Assembly (NCBI GenBank): GCA_038380795.1
Contig: CM076260.1
Span: forward strand, 81,009,843-81,073,842
Origin: Pyrocephalus nanus
Lineage: Eukaryota > Chordata > Aves > Passeriformes > Tyrannidae
Direction of reading: 5' to 3'
DNA: 64,000 nucleotides
Shown: positions 1 through 12,380 of the stretch, in pieces
Numbering within the stretch: the first letter of the stretch is position 1
How the letters are laid out: each line of letters opens with the position of its first letter
Notes under the pieces: generated by a model
What the model was told of the DNA's origin: nothing
Databases searched by the model: none
The model's input: the letters and a program-made list of their open reading frames with translations, nothing else
Made by a program: the position numbers and the translations under genes

Positions 1-3000
1 GTGAAACCCTAGCTCAAAAATGGGATAGGGGAAAGGTTGATGGTGAGGATTAGTATTAAGAGGCTTCAATTCTGTGAAAGAATTATTTTTCAGCACACTG
101 GATGACTTCCCTGTTTGTTTAGTTTAGGACTTCCTAATAAATTAGTATTTGCTAACAGAAATCGTTAAAAGAATTGTATAAACCTATTTTTGAAGCCAGG
201 ACACCTCTTAAGCAACAATTCTGGTAGAAATAACTATCTGGGCTCTGTGCCACAACTGGTGGTAAAAGCAGCACTAAAGGCTACTTTGCCTGGTGCAAAA
301 GAAATGAGGTATCATGCTCAGGGAAGCCAAAATATCTCCTGTGCTATTTTCCCTTGTGTGGGGTGCCCAGCTGGCTCCATCCTGCAAGTCAGTGTGGTTT
401 GTTCTTTCTAGTTATAAGCCCTCTTCTGGGGAACTCCTGCAGAGAGTCAGAGGGTTTTTCTCTCAGTGGTGCTCCCTTCCTGGAGGCTGGAGTGAGAGCA
501 GCAAAGAGGAATGACCAGGGAGCATATGGAAAGCCAAGGCTGGACATACATATGAGAGCAAATGGGCTTTGAGCGTAAGAGCTGGTCACTTTCTTGGCCC
601 CTTGGGTTCTCCCACAGCAGGAGGTGAGGAAAGCTGATTGGTATTTTTATCTGTTTTCTCTCCATGAGCAAGTGTTTTTCCGGTTAAATAACTTTTTATT
701 AATCATTCTGTATGAAAAAGAATTGTGTGTGGAGATACCTTTTTTATAAAAATATATATTTTTTAAGTAATGCAAACCTAAAATATTGCAACACTAAAGA
801 ATGTTGGCATGGATGTTCTGTTGCAGTGTCTTCTGGCACCTGAAGTTTACTTGTCTGATGTCTCGATTTGTCTTTAGGGGCTGAGCTCCCCAGCTGGACT
901 TGATTTTGTAAATAGTTTCAGCTACAGTTCTGTCCTATAGCATTAATCCTCTTGCTACCAGTTGAAATGAAGTAATCCATCCAGAGGTAAAGGAGAATTT
1001 GAGCTTAAGGGACTATGAAAACTATGAGTAGGTACTAGTCTAGTACTAGATCTCGAATCAGAGTAATTTTTCAGAGTTATTACTAAAAGTATGAGACTTG
1101 TAGGAGATGGAGAACATGTTTGGAAGCCTAAACATAGGCCTGATCAGAACTGAGGTACAGTATGATTTTGCAGATTTGAAAGTAGTTGCATATTTGCATT
1201 GAAATATGTGTGAACCATGGCCTGAGGTCAGATTTTAGCTACTTTTCCCTGGGATTGCGATGGCAGACAACCAGGCCAGCTGTCATGATTTCTGCCTTGG
1301 AAACTCTTTTGTATTTTACTTTATTTTGAAATTCAGAGAACAGTAAGTTTTAGTAGAAACTGTAACTGTAGGCATACATTTCTTGATCTTCATGGTATTT
1401 TAAACTGTGTTTGTAGCAGAGGTATGGACTGATTTGACTTTACTGATACAGTTGGAAAAAAAGGGTTCTGGAAAAATTTGCCTTCCAGCCCAGAGGTTGC
1501 AAGTGGGATGGTGCTGGTGAAGTAGGACAGAGGAAAGTGAGCTCATGCGTAAATAAACCAAAGCTTCTTTTTCTTTCACACTGGGATGGTAAAATCCAAG
1601 CCAGCAGAACTCTTCCAAGCAGAATCTTAAGAGCCCTGAGCTCCTTTGCCTAGCTTCTGCAGCCTCAAATGTTTTTGTCACTACGAGTTCTTGTTTTATC
1701 TCCTGGGACTAAGTAGCCTTGGTAGCCCAGAGAAAATTAATTTGAATCACTTCCCTGCCTCTAATAGTTTATGCCACTGTCCCACTGGCATAAACAGAGG
1801 TCCTGAAAGCATGAAGAGATGTCCAAGCCACCTGTGCACAGCAGGCCCTTTTCCCACGTGGCTAGTAATAGCTAATGAAAAGAATTTCGGTTCAAAACTA
1901 ATCAAATTAAGATATTTCCCTGAGGGAACCACCAATTACATACTTCTGTGTAGTATCTATAGCTTGGCTAATTCTCAAAGCTCATCTTAATGACACCAAA
2001 AATATTTGCCAGTTACTGCTATTCTTCATGGATCAAACCAGGTGGTAAGGAATGCATGCAACACTGCTTGCTCTGAATGTGTGTGTCATCAATTAATGGT
2101 GTTATTTCACCATGCTGTCTGTTTTCAGTGGTGTCATACTGATTTCCATGGCAGTTTTCAAATACAAACATAAGTGTAGAGTGCCTTGAAGACTCAGCAA
2201 AGATAAAATCTGTTTAAATAAATATGGAAAAGGAAGGTGTGTACTAGGGAAAGATTATGAGAAGAAGAAATAATAAATACACTTTAGAAGAGGCTGGACA
2301 GAAATTGATGCCTAAATTACTAGACTCACTTTTACTAAGTGGTTGAACAAAGATGCCAACAAGTAATCTGATTAAGAAAAAGCATCTAGATTGTATTGTG
2401 AATATTGTCATGCTCTTTTTTCCTGTGACGGAAAAGAGAGTCCTGGAGGACTGCTGTGCTCAGGACTACCTGTTAGCTTTGGTCTTCTCTGCCCTTTGCA
2501 AAGTATGATCTGCTTAAACCTTTGTTAGTTGTGCCTCTGTTCCTTAGTGCCTGCTCTCATGCTCGACTTTGTACAGTGATAAGGGATGTGTGGAAAGCTT
2601 CCTCTGTTACGGTACTATGGCAAGAGTTTTCTCCAAGAATATCCAGCTTGGCTCTTCTGTAATACTTTGCACAATGCCCTTCTTCTGACCAGAATGCACC
2701 TGAGAAGTGTGACTAGGTTTTTAATATCTTCCTAAATTTAAATTTTTCCAATCCTAGAGGAGCAGACTTGGTGCCATTCCTGGCTTTGATAAAAGCCATA
2801 CAGTCAGCTCTAGACTCTTGATAAACTTCACAACTCCAGGTGAAAACACAAGGCATCTGTGCTCTGGAATGATCCTGCTTCATCATTCTTGGAAAGAAAC
2901 ACCAAATAGATTTTTGGAATACTGAAATTTCAAAACATTCTAAAACACAGTATGCACATTTTTCTTATCTTTTTTTTAATAAAGAGGAGTCTGTAAAGTG

Positions 3001-4549
3001 TGGTGCTTATATTATAGTCTGAGGGAAAGGAGCAAGGATGTGGTGAGGAAAACAACTGAAGCTGAGAGAGGTAGCTCAAGCTCTTCCTCCTACAGTAACT
3101 GTGGCTTCATCATGTCTCTTAACTACTGCAATCAGATGATCATATACTGGTTTCTGCAAGCTCTTGAGAAACTAGAAATAAAGAAAAGTGGAGGAGAAAA
3201 GAAAAAATATATTTGTATTTTGATGGTTTGAAGGTTTTCTACATGTTCATTTTATTCTGATGCAGAAAGGTGCAGCTGGTGAAGTGTTCACTGAAGCACA
3301 GCAGAAAAATGAGTACTGCAGGAATCTGAGGGGATAATGCAGAGTTTTGGTGCAGTGATTTGCAAAAGAGATGGGAAACTGGAAATAAATTTTTGCTCTA
3401 TCTGGAATTCTGAAATCTCCATGGTATGGTATTGTGATTTGTTCATAGAGTTATAAAAAAGACCATTTCAAGTATGTGGATTTATTTATCATGAGACATC
3501 TAGACACATGAATCAAGGGGACAGCAATGGGGAAGTGTCAGCTATTCTCATTGTTCTAAATAGCTTCACTTTCAGATTGCTGAAAAGGTGTATCGTTGCA
3601 GCTGGAAACTTTTCCTCTTGGAACGTTTAATGATATTGTTTTTGCTTCAATTGGGATTGCAACAATAGTCCTTTAAAAGTGTTTTCCACTTTTCTCTGAG
3701 TGCTTCTTACTGTATTGGGCTTGATAAATCAGCTCACAATAGGGACAGGGATCAGGTTCTTTTTGGGTTTTATTTTTTTTTGTTATTTTTGAAATGTCTG
3801 TATTCCCTGCAGAGTTGTTCCATTGCATTATATTTTCCTGAAGGCTTTATTTTATCTCTGCTCACAGAAATAATAAGAAAGAAGCCCAGCCTTGGAATAA
3901 TCAGTGGCAATGGTTATTAAAATAACCAATAAAAATACAAAAGTGATTATTTTTCTCTTGTTAAAAATTTATCCGCTGAATCTTGACCTTTACTTCTATA
4001 AAGACCAGGTAGGTTATATCTCTGTTTCCTTTTTGGGTGATTCTGTATCCTGATAAAGGGTCTGTTACTGTGTTTTCATTTAAAACAACTGTATTTTTGT
4101 GTATTCTGCTATGGCCACCACAACAGGGCCTGAGGCTAAGCAATCAAAGATGACTTGGATATGTCTGCAGCATGGCAGTATAACTGCAGACCAAACCAGA
4201 CAGCTTTGACCTAACTGACCTGGGTACCAAAAGTAGTCCAGCAGTGACATCTAATAGCTCATCATGGGATGACTTATGCCCTCTTCTGAAATTGGGTGCT
4301 ACCTGTGAACTTCCTTTCTGTGATTGCTTTGGCTTTCAAAGCACATTAGAGAGAGAAAAAAATGTGTTAGCAATGCTTGTTGCCAAATGCAGCAATACTG
4401 GGCAAAGCCCTGTAATTGGTTTAAAATGGCTCTGACTTCAAAACAAAATGTCTTATGGTGTATGCACTGAAGAGCAAATGTGAGCATAATAATTCACTTT
4501 ATCTCATATAATATGAAGTTATCATTACCATTCCAATTCTTCCCATTTG
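1..4549. other. unique AT-rich non-coding sequence
   Basis: I see no gene, RNA or recognisable mobile element here. The longest ATG-started frame (1646-1990, 114 codons) has no domain, repeat or flanking splice pattern that I recognise. Short low-complexity spots occur, such as a T9 run at 3773-3781. The stretch reads as intergenic or intronic vertebrate DNA with few CpG dinucleotides. Confidence 0.7.
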
Positions 4550-4572
4550 TTTTTTTTTTTTTTTTTTTTTTA
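4550..4572. repeat. poly-T tract (T23)
   Basis: Twenty-three consecutive T residues, the longest homopolymer in the window. It could be the A-tail of a long-decayed minus-strand retroposed sequence or simple slippage expansion. No recognisable element adjoins it on either side. Length is likely polymorphic. Confidence 0.95.
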
Positions 4573-4663
4573 AGCTGAGAAACAAGAATAACTCAGCATT
4601 TAACTGTCAGCATAAATTGTCATCCCATTTGGAGACCTACTGCAAATTCGGTTGTCTCTTAAA

Positions 4664-4703
4664 AGAATCTTAGAATCATGCAAGGAAGAAAAGTCTTAAT
4701 TGA
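4664..4703 (-). mobile_element. possible CR1 3'-tail scrap, minus strand
   Basis: The segment contains AGAATCTTAGAATCAT followed by a GAAAAG-like stretch. This resembles the reverse complement of the avian CR1 3' terminus, where ATTCTATGATTCT-type repeats follow a CTTTTCCAACC motif. The match is short and imperfect, and the CR1 body that should continue to the right is not recognisable. Treat it as a weak call; chance similarity in AT-rich DNA is possible. Confidence 0.33.
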
Positions 4704-5009
4704 AAAATTTACAGTATGAGAAGGCTAAATATGATGCTAGACAGTTCTCTCTGCCTTCTGTCTGAAAAGCAGTCTTAAGTAATAATTAACGTATTGCTCT
4801 TTCTGTTCTCAAAAAAAATCTCTTCCAATTTCACAATAACGTTACTTATTTTTTCAAAAAATGCACTTAAAGTAGGTGTTTTATACTGGGATAGTAGAAG
4901 TAAATCTTGAAACAACTCAAAAGTGGCAAGACAGTTCACTAAATATCACAATGGTAAAAATAAAGAGAGAAAGTTCTCTTCCCATTTTAGTATTGATCTA
5001 CTTGGTGCA

Positions 5010-5058
5010 ATTGTACAGGTCACATATATTTGAGTCTTGAATATATGATCTGTACAAT
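5010..5058. repeat. imperfect inverted repeat (hairpin), 19-bp stem
   Basis: The left arm 5010-5030 pairs with the right arm 5040-5058 over 19 positions. There is one G-T wobble (5019/5049), a two-base bulge (5023-5024) and a 9-nt loop (5031-5039). The outer nine pairs (ATTGTACAG with CTGTACAAT) are perfect. The stem does not extend outward, so it is shorter than a normal microRNA precursor. It could also be the core of a decayed short inverted-repeat element. Confidence 0.85.
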
Positions 5059-8000
5059 GGGCATAACTCTGCACTTTTCTGTTTTTTAAACCACTGCAAG
5101 GATTGAACTTTTATTAAAGAAACTACTTTTGACTTATATTAAAATGAATAGAAGTCCAGAACTGACCAGATTCTGGTGAATTAATGCTATGTCCAAACAG
5201 GCTTTGCAAGGTTCTGGAGGTGTTGCAGTGAACTTGTAGTCCGGGCTTTCACATATCAACTTGTGTAGCAAATGTAGTTGAACAGCCAGCAGATAATGTA
5301 ACTTGGAAGTAATTAGCATTTCTTTCACTGACATAGGTTAAATCTTGAATGTGAACTTGCTATTACAGGACTTCAAATACCAAAAATATTGTGGCTCAAA
5401 AAAAGGTAAGAAAGATAGAGGTGTCATGAAGAAAGGCTGTGCACTTGTATGCATACATAACCTTTATTTTGAGTTAGGGTACTTCTAAGTACTTCCAAAT
5501 ATCAAATGACTGATTTTTAAATATCAGGACTTCTGCAGATCCCTGGGGCAGGACCTCTGAAAATGCTATGAAGGATAATGGAGGACAAACATTATCATAA
5601 CCAGAAGTTTTATTGCAAAAACTAAGTGACGAATTCTGACAAGACTAGTTTTATTACATGGAAAGGGACTAAGAAGCATAAGCTACCATAAAAGAAGACT
5701 TCTGCAATTTATACTCTATTGCTTATTTTTTCATTTTTTAGCTAACTTAACAATAGTATCTATATTAAACCAAACCGAACAGTCAAGTGAATTTTAAAAG
5801 GGTTGATAAGACGATATGGTATTCCTTTGCAGTATCCCAAAGCTATACTGTCTCCATAGAGTATTGGTCTTTTGTATTATTAATTCTGTATAACTTTTGA
5901 CTGCAGTAAAAATCTTTGCTACTACAGTGTCTGGTTTTGGCTCAGAGGAGATTGTGTTGAGGAGATTCATTAGACCTTCACAGGCTACTCTTGAGACTGC
6001 ACATACAAAGTGTAGAGGAGGTTGCTGTGCTCAGGAAGCTTGGTACAGGTCCAGGACACGGTCATGCATTCTGAAATGCATAAGAAATTCTGGCTGTAAA
6101 GGAAGAATATTGAATAAATCTTTATGGATTCAGTGACTGATCCATGCATAACAAGTTTTTGCTGTGTGTGTGGCATGCTGATTCTTGTAGTCCTTTGAAT
6201 AAAGGCTGCAGATTTTATTCTTTTTTTTGTCTGAGTCTCAACCCCAGGACTGCAGTGCTCCTGTGTGCAGAGATACCTGGCTGAAGGTTGTCTGACTAAT
6301 TCTGAAGTGTTGGACAGAGAATGCCAGCACTGTCCCTGTTCTCAAGCCCTGTAATGCTGTTATAAATATCACACTAAAAATCTAATAATTTAACATGAAA
6401 CTTTTATAGGTGCACAATAAAGTTTCAGAAACATGACCTTCTTTTTAAGTATGTGGTGATATCAGCATGTCCAGGAATTATTTAATTAACTGTGGCAGTA
6501 TTGTTAGGAGATTTTATTGAAAGCTATCTATGATGTGAAAAAATCATTCACTTTATTTATAATGTTTCCTGGATGCAGTAAATGCTTACTTTACTGAGGC
6601 ACTGTAGCTTATTCTCTTTGAGATAAAGGCATGGAAACTACAAGCACCTACCTATGTTTTTTTTTTCGTATGGGAGCCTCAAGGTTTAACATTTTAGTAC
6701 TTTCTAAGATTTAAAAGAAGTGTTCTACCTATTACAGTTGGAGTACCTTCAGAAAACTTCTGTCTAACAGCTGTTATGCACACATATATTTTTCTGGGCA
6801 TTTTACCTTAAGATATCTCAGATTTGTTCCCAATTTTTGTGGCACTGGTTGACACTTTCAGCATGTGTTAGACTGTTGTGGAGTGTGTGTTTGTATAAAA
6901 AAGGAATAGATTCCTTGCTACTACTTTCTTCTAGCTGGAAAATAGCATGGCCAAATTACTACTCAATGAAAATATGGCTTATAAAAGGTACTAATTTGGC
7001 CTAGACAACTATCATTTTTCAGTTCAGGACATAGATGATCATATCTAGCTCTGGAGAAGCTTTCTCTATGGGCTTCTTGTCTTGCTTGAAAAGCAAAAAT
7101 AAATGAGGAAAATAAAACTGTCTTAACCTTCAGTCGGAGACTGTTATCTCCTCTTTCATTCTCTCTTCCTTTTCCACTCCTCATCTGTAGTTTTATTTTC
7201 CAGTTTCCTCCAGCATATTGCTTTACATAATTTTTTTCTTTAAAGGTTCAGAAGTGAGGAAGGATTTTACATCTCTGTTTTAGCTCGTCATTGGGATGTA
7301 CCTTAAAGGGTCTCAAGTACTTGAATTTAGAAAACCAAGACTGCAAGTGGTTTACAGTCTCTAAGATTCTAGCACTTACTTGTAAGGTTCCAAGCCCATG
7401 GAAATTGAGTGAAGTCTTTGGTTCCTTATCTAAATATTGAGAAACAATACAGAAAGGCCCTGCTGCTGTTGAAGGGAAATAGGCATATCAGCTGAGCTCT
7501 TGAGGAAAGACTACTGACTTCCCATGTGGGCCCTCTCTGCCTAAGTGACCTGAGGGGGTTGTAGCTGGAGTCTCCCATGAGTCATCATACCCTTTGATTT
7601 CTTGGTGTGGCTGCAACAACTAGTAGCTGAAGATGATCAGTTGCATATGTGAATGTAGGTTTTCCTACTTTCACTGAAGAAGATGAGATCTGATTCTCTG
7701 GGCTAGTATGGGTAACCTTCCCATAGAGTCAAGTAACATCTCATGAGGTTTTACTCTAAAACTGTAGTAAATTGGATACAGCAACACCTGTTTACAGGTA
7801 GAGAAATAATTGGTCTGATATTCCCAGTACTTGTCTTCAACTAAAGACTTGTGCATCCTATTTAATCATCTGCCTATTCTGGTAGAGTGATTATGAGCAA
7901 ACAGGTGACATTAATCTCTCTGCCTTATTTCCTAGAAAGTTTCTGGAAAGTCTAGCTCAAAGGGTGAACAAAGGTGGACAAAAACAGCTTCATGGATTAA

Positions 8001-8514
8001 TGGAATCTGTGGGGTCTTAAACCTCTGTCTTGTTCATGCTTTCTTATTTTTCTCCCCTTCCCACCGCCGTATCTTCATGGGTTCTTTAGGCTCTGTTTGA
8101 GAAGTGTCACATTTGACATAAATATTTGATAGAAAGACTGCTTAGTAGTCTTCAAACTGCTTGTTTAAAGAACATAATTGGGCTTTCAACCTGTCTGTCC
8201 ACACTAAGCACCTAAGTCTTCAAAAATGCAGAGGATCCCTAGAAAGGTCATCTGGTGTACTGGTGAAATGAAGTCAAGCAACAGAAGTTTCTAGAGAAGG
8301 ACCCAACCTCTATAAAGTCTGTCAATAATGAGGCATCAGAGAAAGTGCAAAAAGCATTCTGATGTTTTAAAATATTTTTTTTCCACAAATATATGTGTAT
8401 CTTCCACTGGACTATTCCCTTTTTTATTTCTTTATTCTGTACTAACAATTAGGTTCATTTTAGCGGGGATAGCTCTCTACGACTCAACAAAAGATGAAAA
8501 CCCTCTAACTGCCC

Positions 8515-8529
8515 TTTTTTTTTTTTTTT
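8515..8529. repeat. poly-T tract (T15)
   Basis: Fifteen consecutive T residues after GCCC. No adjoining retroposed body is recognised. Confidence 0.95.
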
Positions 8530-9520
8530 GGTCTTTTTCTCTTATCCTATGTTCCTGTGAAAAACACATCTATGGGAAAATAAACACTGGTCATCTCTGA
8601 GCAAATGTCAAACTGACTGAGAAGAGGTCAGGGTATACGTGAAGTGACACATTTCTTTAAATCATTGACCGATAGTCTGCTGTCATGGATGTTTATTATT
8701 TCTATACCTATGATGACTGGAAACTAGTGCTCCATTTTTCTCTCAGTTTGTTTTTTATGATCCTAATAAGAATTCAAAAGTAGGAAAATATATTAAGGTG
8801 ATATGGTATTGCTGAAAATTAGTCAGTTAGTTTGTTTTTTCTTCTTTTTTAAAGGGTACTAAAGCTTTTGCTCTTCTGTGTGAAAGAGCTGCGTTTCATG
8901 TGCTTGTGGATTTGGTAACATAACAGAAGAGGAGAGTTCTGATACTGAAGTGTAATAAGGGTAAAATGGGATTAGAACAGACAAAAGTGAGCTTAATTTT
9001 CTCATTTATAAAATTGGAGCATTTCATATGGCAGCATTATGCAGTACATAATGTGAAATATAATTAATGTTGAATTACAATAGAAGTGCTATAAATGTTC
9101 AAGGCACAAATGACATCCACCAACACACCAAATAACTTTTTTTTTCTGAGAATAGGCTAGCAATTAGATTGGATGCCAAATGGATTTGTAATGAAGGGGG
9201 ACATTAAATACAGTCTTATCCTACTTATTGTCACAGCAATTACCTAGGCTTGTTTTCATTCTAATGGTGGTACTGCATTAAAAATGTTAACATTTTGATC
9301 TGAATTTTGGCTGAAAGAACATTTTTTAACAGGGATCAGTGCCTTCATTCCTGCTCTTAACACGATACAGAGCACGGCAAACATACATTGTGTGAGACCG
9401 ATGCATTAATATTATTGACATTATTAGTGTCATCCTCACTGTAGTGAAAAAAAGAGAAAGAACAACATCAGAAGGTGTAGGGATATAGAATTTTATAATT
9501 GCAGTCAAGCTTTTAGAATG

Positions 9521-9540
9521 ATTACTTAGCATTACTTAGC
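9521..9540. repeat. tandem duplication of a 10-bp unit
   Basis: ATTACTTAGC occurs twice, directly adjacent and without mismatch, and the next two bases begin a third copy. This is probably a recent slippage duplication. Confidence 0.9.
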
Positions 9541-9676
9541 ATCTTTCTAGCATTATCATTTTTTGGAACTCAGGTAATGGTACTCTAAAGCCCAAACCAC
9601 ATAGTACCTACCCCTCAAAAAAATTTAGGGTGTTTTTCCATTTTTCCTGGACAAAAATATTTTCAAACTAATTCTC

Positions 9677-9702
9677 TGTGTGTGTGTGTGTGTGTGTGTG
9701 TG
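9677..9702. repeat. TG dinucleotide microsatellite (13 units)
   Basis: Thirteen uninterrupted TG units, preceded by CTC and followed by TATGG. Arrays of this length are usually length-polymorphic and can adopt Z-form DNA. Confidence 0.97.
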
Positions 9703-11394
9703 TATGGCTAATGGAAACTTCTGAAAAAAGTCAAAGTTCATGTAGGAACCTAAGAGTTTTGAGAGATGGAAACATTGTTCATAAGCCTTGCCAAAGATAT
9801 GGTTTAGTAGGAGACAGAGACGATGATTTGAAGTTAGTATCCTGAGAGTTTTGTATTCTTGAGTATAATATGAACTCGTTGGCAAAGTTTTATATTTTTT
9901 TGTGGCATTCTCCTGTTTCAATTTTTACAAGCCAGTAAAACTGTCTTTGCTACCTATAACGCTCATTGCCATTATACAAATCTGGTTTTTTTCTCTCCAA
10001 TTATAAAATGTATTACTTTGTGAAGTACCATACAAGATAAAGAACACCACCACATGAACAAACTATAATGACTTTACTGTCCAATCTCAATGTAAACAGA
10101 AGCAAAATGTTTCTTCTTAGAGTAAGTTTATATGAGAGATGACCTTAGATATTATTGCTGTCAAATGAAATGCCGAGAAAAACAACTGGATTTTATTACA
10201 TCTTTTCTGTTTCCTTTTCCTATTTGCCAAAGTATAGATTTATTTGAATCTTTTTGCAGAGCGACGAGCCATGTCCTTTTCTCATTCTTCTGTCAGGTAC
10301 CTGGGTTTTTTACAGCTTTCTTTATTTTTTTTTTCTAATCTTTTCACACATTCCACTCTGTCCTTTGTAAAGCATAATGGCATTGCAGCTTGCTGTTGCT
10401 TATTACTTATCCAGAAATCTATTTATTTCCTCTTGGTGCATTTTCAGCAAAAAACCTGTTCATTTTCTCTTTGACCATGACATTGCTTACTGTGTTTATT
10501 AAACAACTAAGTACTTGGATTTTCCTTTAATTAATTTTAGAATGAAAAGTAAAACTTCAGTAACTTCAAATAAGTTACTTTTACTTAAGAGAATAATATA
10601 TGTGTATATATGTATACAAAAATTTCTCTGAGTTAATTTTTGTTATGACTATGGAATCTAATTTTTGTAAGGAATATTTTCCCAAATACATGAATACATC
10701 TGACTGAATTAAGACTTACTCTTTTCTGAGCTTTCTTTGGGCTTTTTTTATTTTTAACTAGATAAATACAAGCTGTTTCACATGTAATTAGACTCATGTG
10801 AGTAATTTTTTGGTGCTTATATGTTGAGACAGCATCCACAGTTCTTGGTTATATTTTTAGGGCATTCCTTACAGCTTTTGAGCTGACCATTATTAACCTT
10901 TTTTTTAAGCTCATTTGCTGGAGTGTGGAATTTTTTTCTCCTTGCTTTTTTGGCATTGTATATTTGGGACTATTTAACCAACCCACACAATGCACACCTT
11001 GTTTGTACATATGGAGATGGCATTTTCCAATCTTTTTAACATGGCAAAATGGATAATAGATCAGTTAGGAGGCTCCTTCATCCAAAAATGTAACTGACCA
11101 TTGGCCAGCAGCATTACTCTTTTGATCAGAACAGTTGTCTCTTAATCCATAGAACTGACTGGGAAAGCTTGCGAGGTTTGGTGTTGACAGTTGCAGGAAG
11201 CCTTGAAAAGCTGTGAAGATTTACGTGCTCCACCAGAAAAGCTGTTCTCCCTCTGTCCCTCTGAGGCCTGGCAGAGGACAGCAGGTCACTGGAATTTCAG
11301 TTGCAGTGCTCCATCTTAACTCCTAGCTAGGAAAGCCATGCAGTCTTTTATGGGCAGATGACCAGTTTGAGTTTTGTCCAGCTTAGAGCTGTTT

Positions 11395-12380
11395 TCATCT
11401 AGTGATGGACTAGCCCTGAAGGTGCTTGTAGGACTTGGGGACTCTTACTGTGCATAGGTGCTGCCTTCATTATTGACATAGATGAAGGGATCAAGTGCAA
11501 TCTCAGCAAATTTGCAGATGACACAAACCTGAGTGGTGTGGTTGACACACTTGAAGGATGGCATGCCATCCAGAGGGAGCTGGACAAGCTCAGCAATTGG
11601 AGCCATGGGAATTTCATGTGGTTTAAAAAGAGCAAGTGCAGGGTGCTGCACCTGGGTTGGGGCAATGTCTGATATCAATACAGGCTGGGAGTTGAACAGA
11701 TTGAGAGCAGCCCTGCTGAGGAGGACTTCGGGGTGCTGGTAGATGAGAGGATGGACAGGAACCAGAAATGTGCACTTGCAGCCCAGAAACCAGATTGAGT
11801 CCTGGGCTGCATCAAAAGCAATGTGGGCAGTAGGCTGATGGAGGTGATTCTGCCCTTCTATTCTCCTCTTGTTAGACCCCACCTGGAGTGCTGCATCCAG
11901 GTCTGGGGAACCCAGCACAGGAAGGACATCAGCCTGTTGGAGCGAGTCCAGGTGAGGTCCACCAAAATGATTAGAGGAACCCTCTCCTATGAGGAAAGGC
12001 TGAGAAAACTGGGTTTATTCATTTGGGAAAAGAGAAGGCTTAGGAGTCACCTAGTTGTGACCATCTAGTACCTAAAGGGAGCCTGCAAGAAGAGAGATTA
12101 TTTACAAGGGCACGTGGTGACAGGACAAGGGGATAAGGCTTTGAACTGAAACAGAGTAGGTTTAGATTAGATATTAGGAAGAAATTCTTTACTGTCAGAG
12201 TGGTAAGGCACTGGAACAAGTTGCCCAGAGCTGTGGATGTCTCATGTGTTCAAGGCAAGGTTGAATGGAGCTCTGAGCCACCTGGTCCAGTGAAAAGTGT
12301 CCCTGTCCATGGCAGGGGCGTTATTGCTGGATGACCTTTAAGGCTGCTTTTAACCCAGACCATTCTATTAATCTATGATC
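11395..12380 (+). mobile_element. CR1 non-LTR retrotransposon, 5'-truncated, 3' end present
   Basis: This is a CR1 LINE copy in sense orientation. Its left part encodes the end of the reverse-transcriptase domain. The right part is the CR1 3' untranslated region, with recognisable blocks such as GATATTAGGAAGAAATTC (12169-12186) and GCACTGGAACAAGTTGCC (12209-12226). It ends at CATTCTATTAATCTATGATC, the degraded form of the ATTCTATGATT tail. 5' truncation during target-primed reverse transcription is typical of the family. The left limit is approximate because similarity fades from about 11466 back to 11395. Confidence 0.93.
11466..12068 (+). pseudogene. CR1 ORF2 C-terminal fragment (reverse transcriptase end), defective
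   Basis: Read in the frame of 11466, the sequence gives an INDIDEG-like stretch followed by FADDT at 11511-11525. FADD is the LINE form of the catalytic YxDD box of reverse transcriptase. The same frame later runs open from 11823 to 12068 and shows the CR1 C-terminal motifs YSPLVRPHLE, IQVWG, LLERVQ and KMIRG. In-frame stops lie between the two parts, and the amino-terminal endonuclease and most of the polymerase are missing. The element is therefore dead. The frame ends at TAG, after which the 3' untranslated region follows. Confidence 0.85.

Larger units (their letters stand above)
4711..11394. other. unique AT-rich sequence with simple repeats
   Basis: No gene was recognised. Contents that can be seen are a 49-nt hairpin (5010-5058), T runs at 6657-6666, 8515-8529 and 10325-10334, a TG dinucleotide array (9677-9702), and a 10-bp unit ATTACTTAGC exactly doubled at 9521-9540. 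Open frames here are all under 100 codons and look like random sequence. Confidence 0.7.

Noticed and set aside
5010..5058. Annotated microRNA gene
   Set aside because: The stem does not extend beyond 19 pairs and I recognise no known mature sequence. It is kept only as a hairpin.
11445..11918. 157-codon minus-strand open frame
   Set aside because: It is antisense to the CR1 ORF2 fragment at 11395-12380 and mirrors its coding frame. No independent evidence supports a gene.
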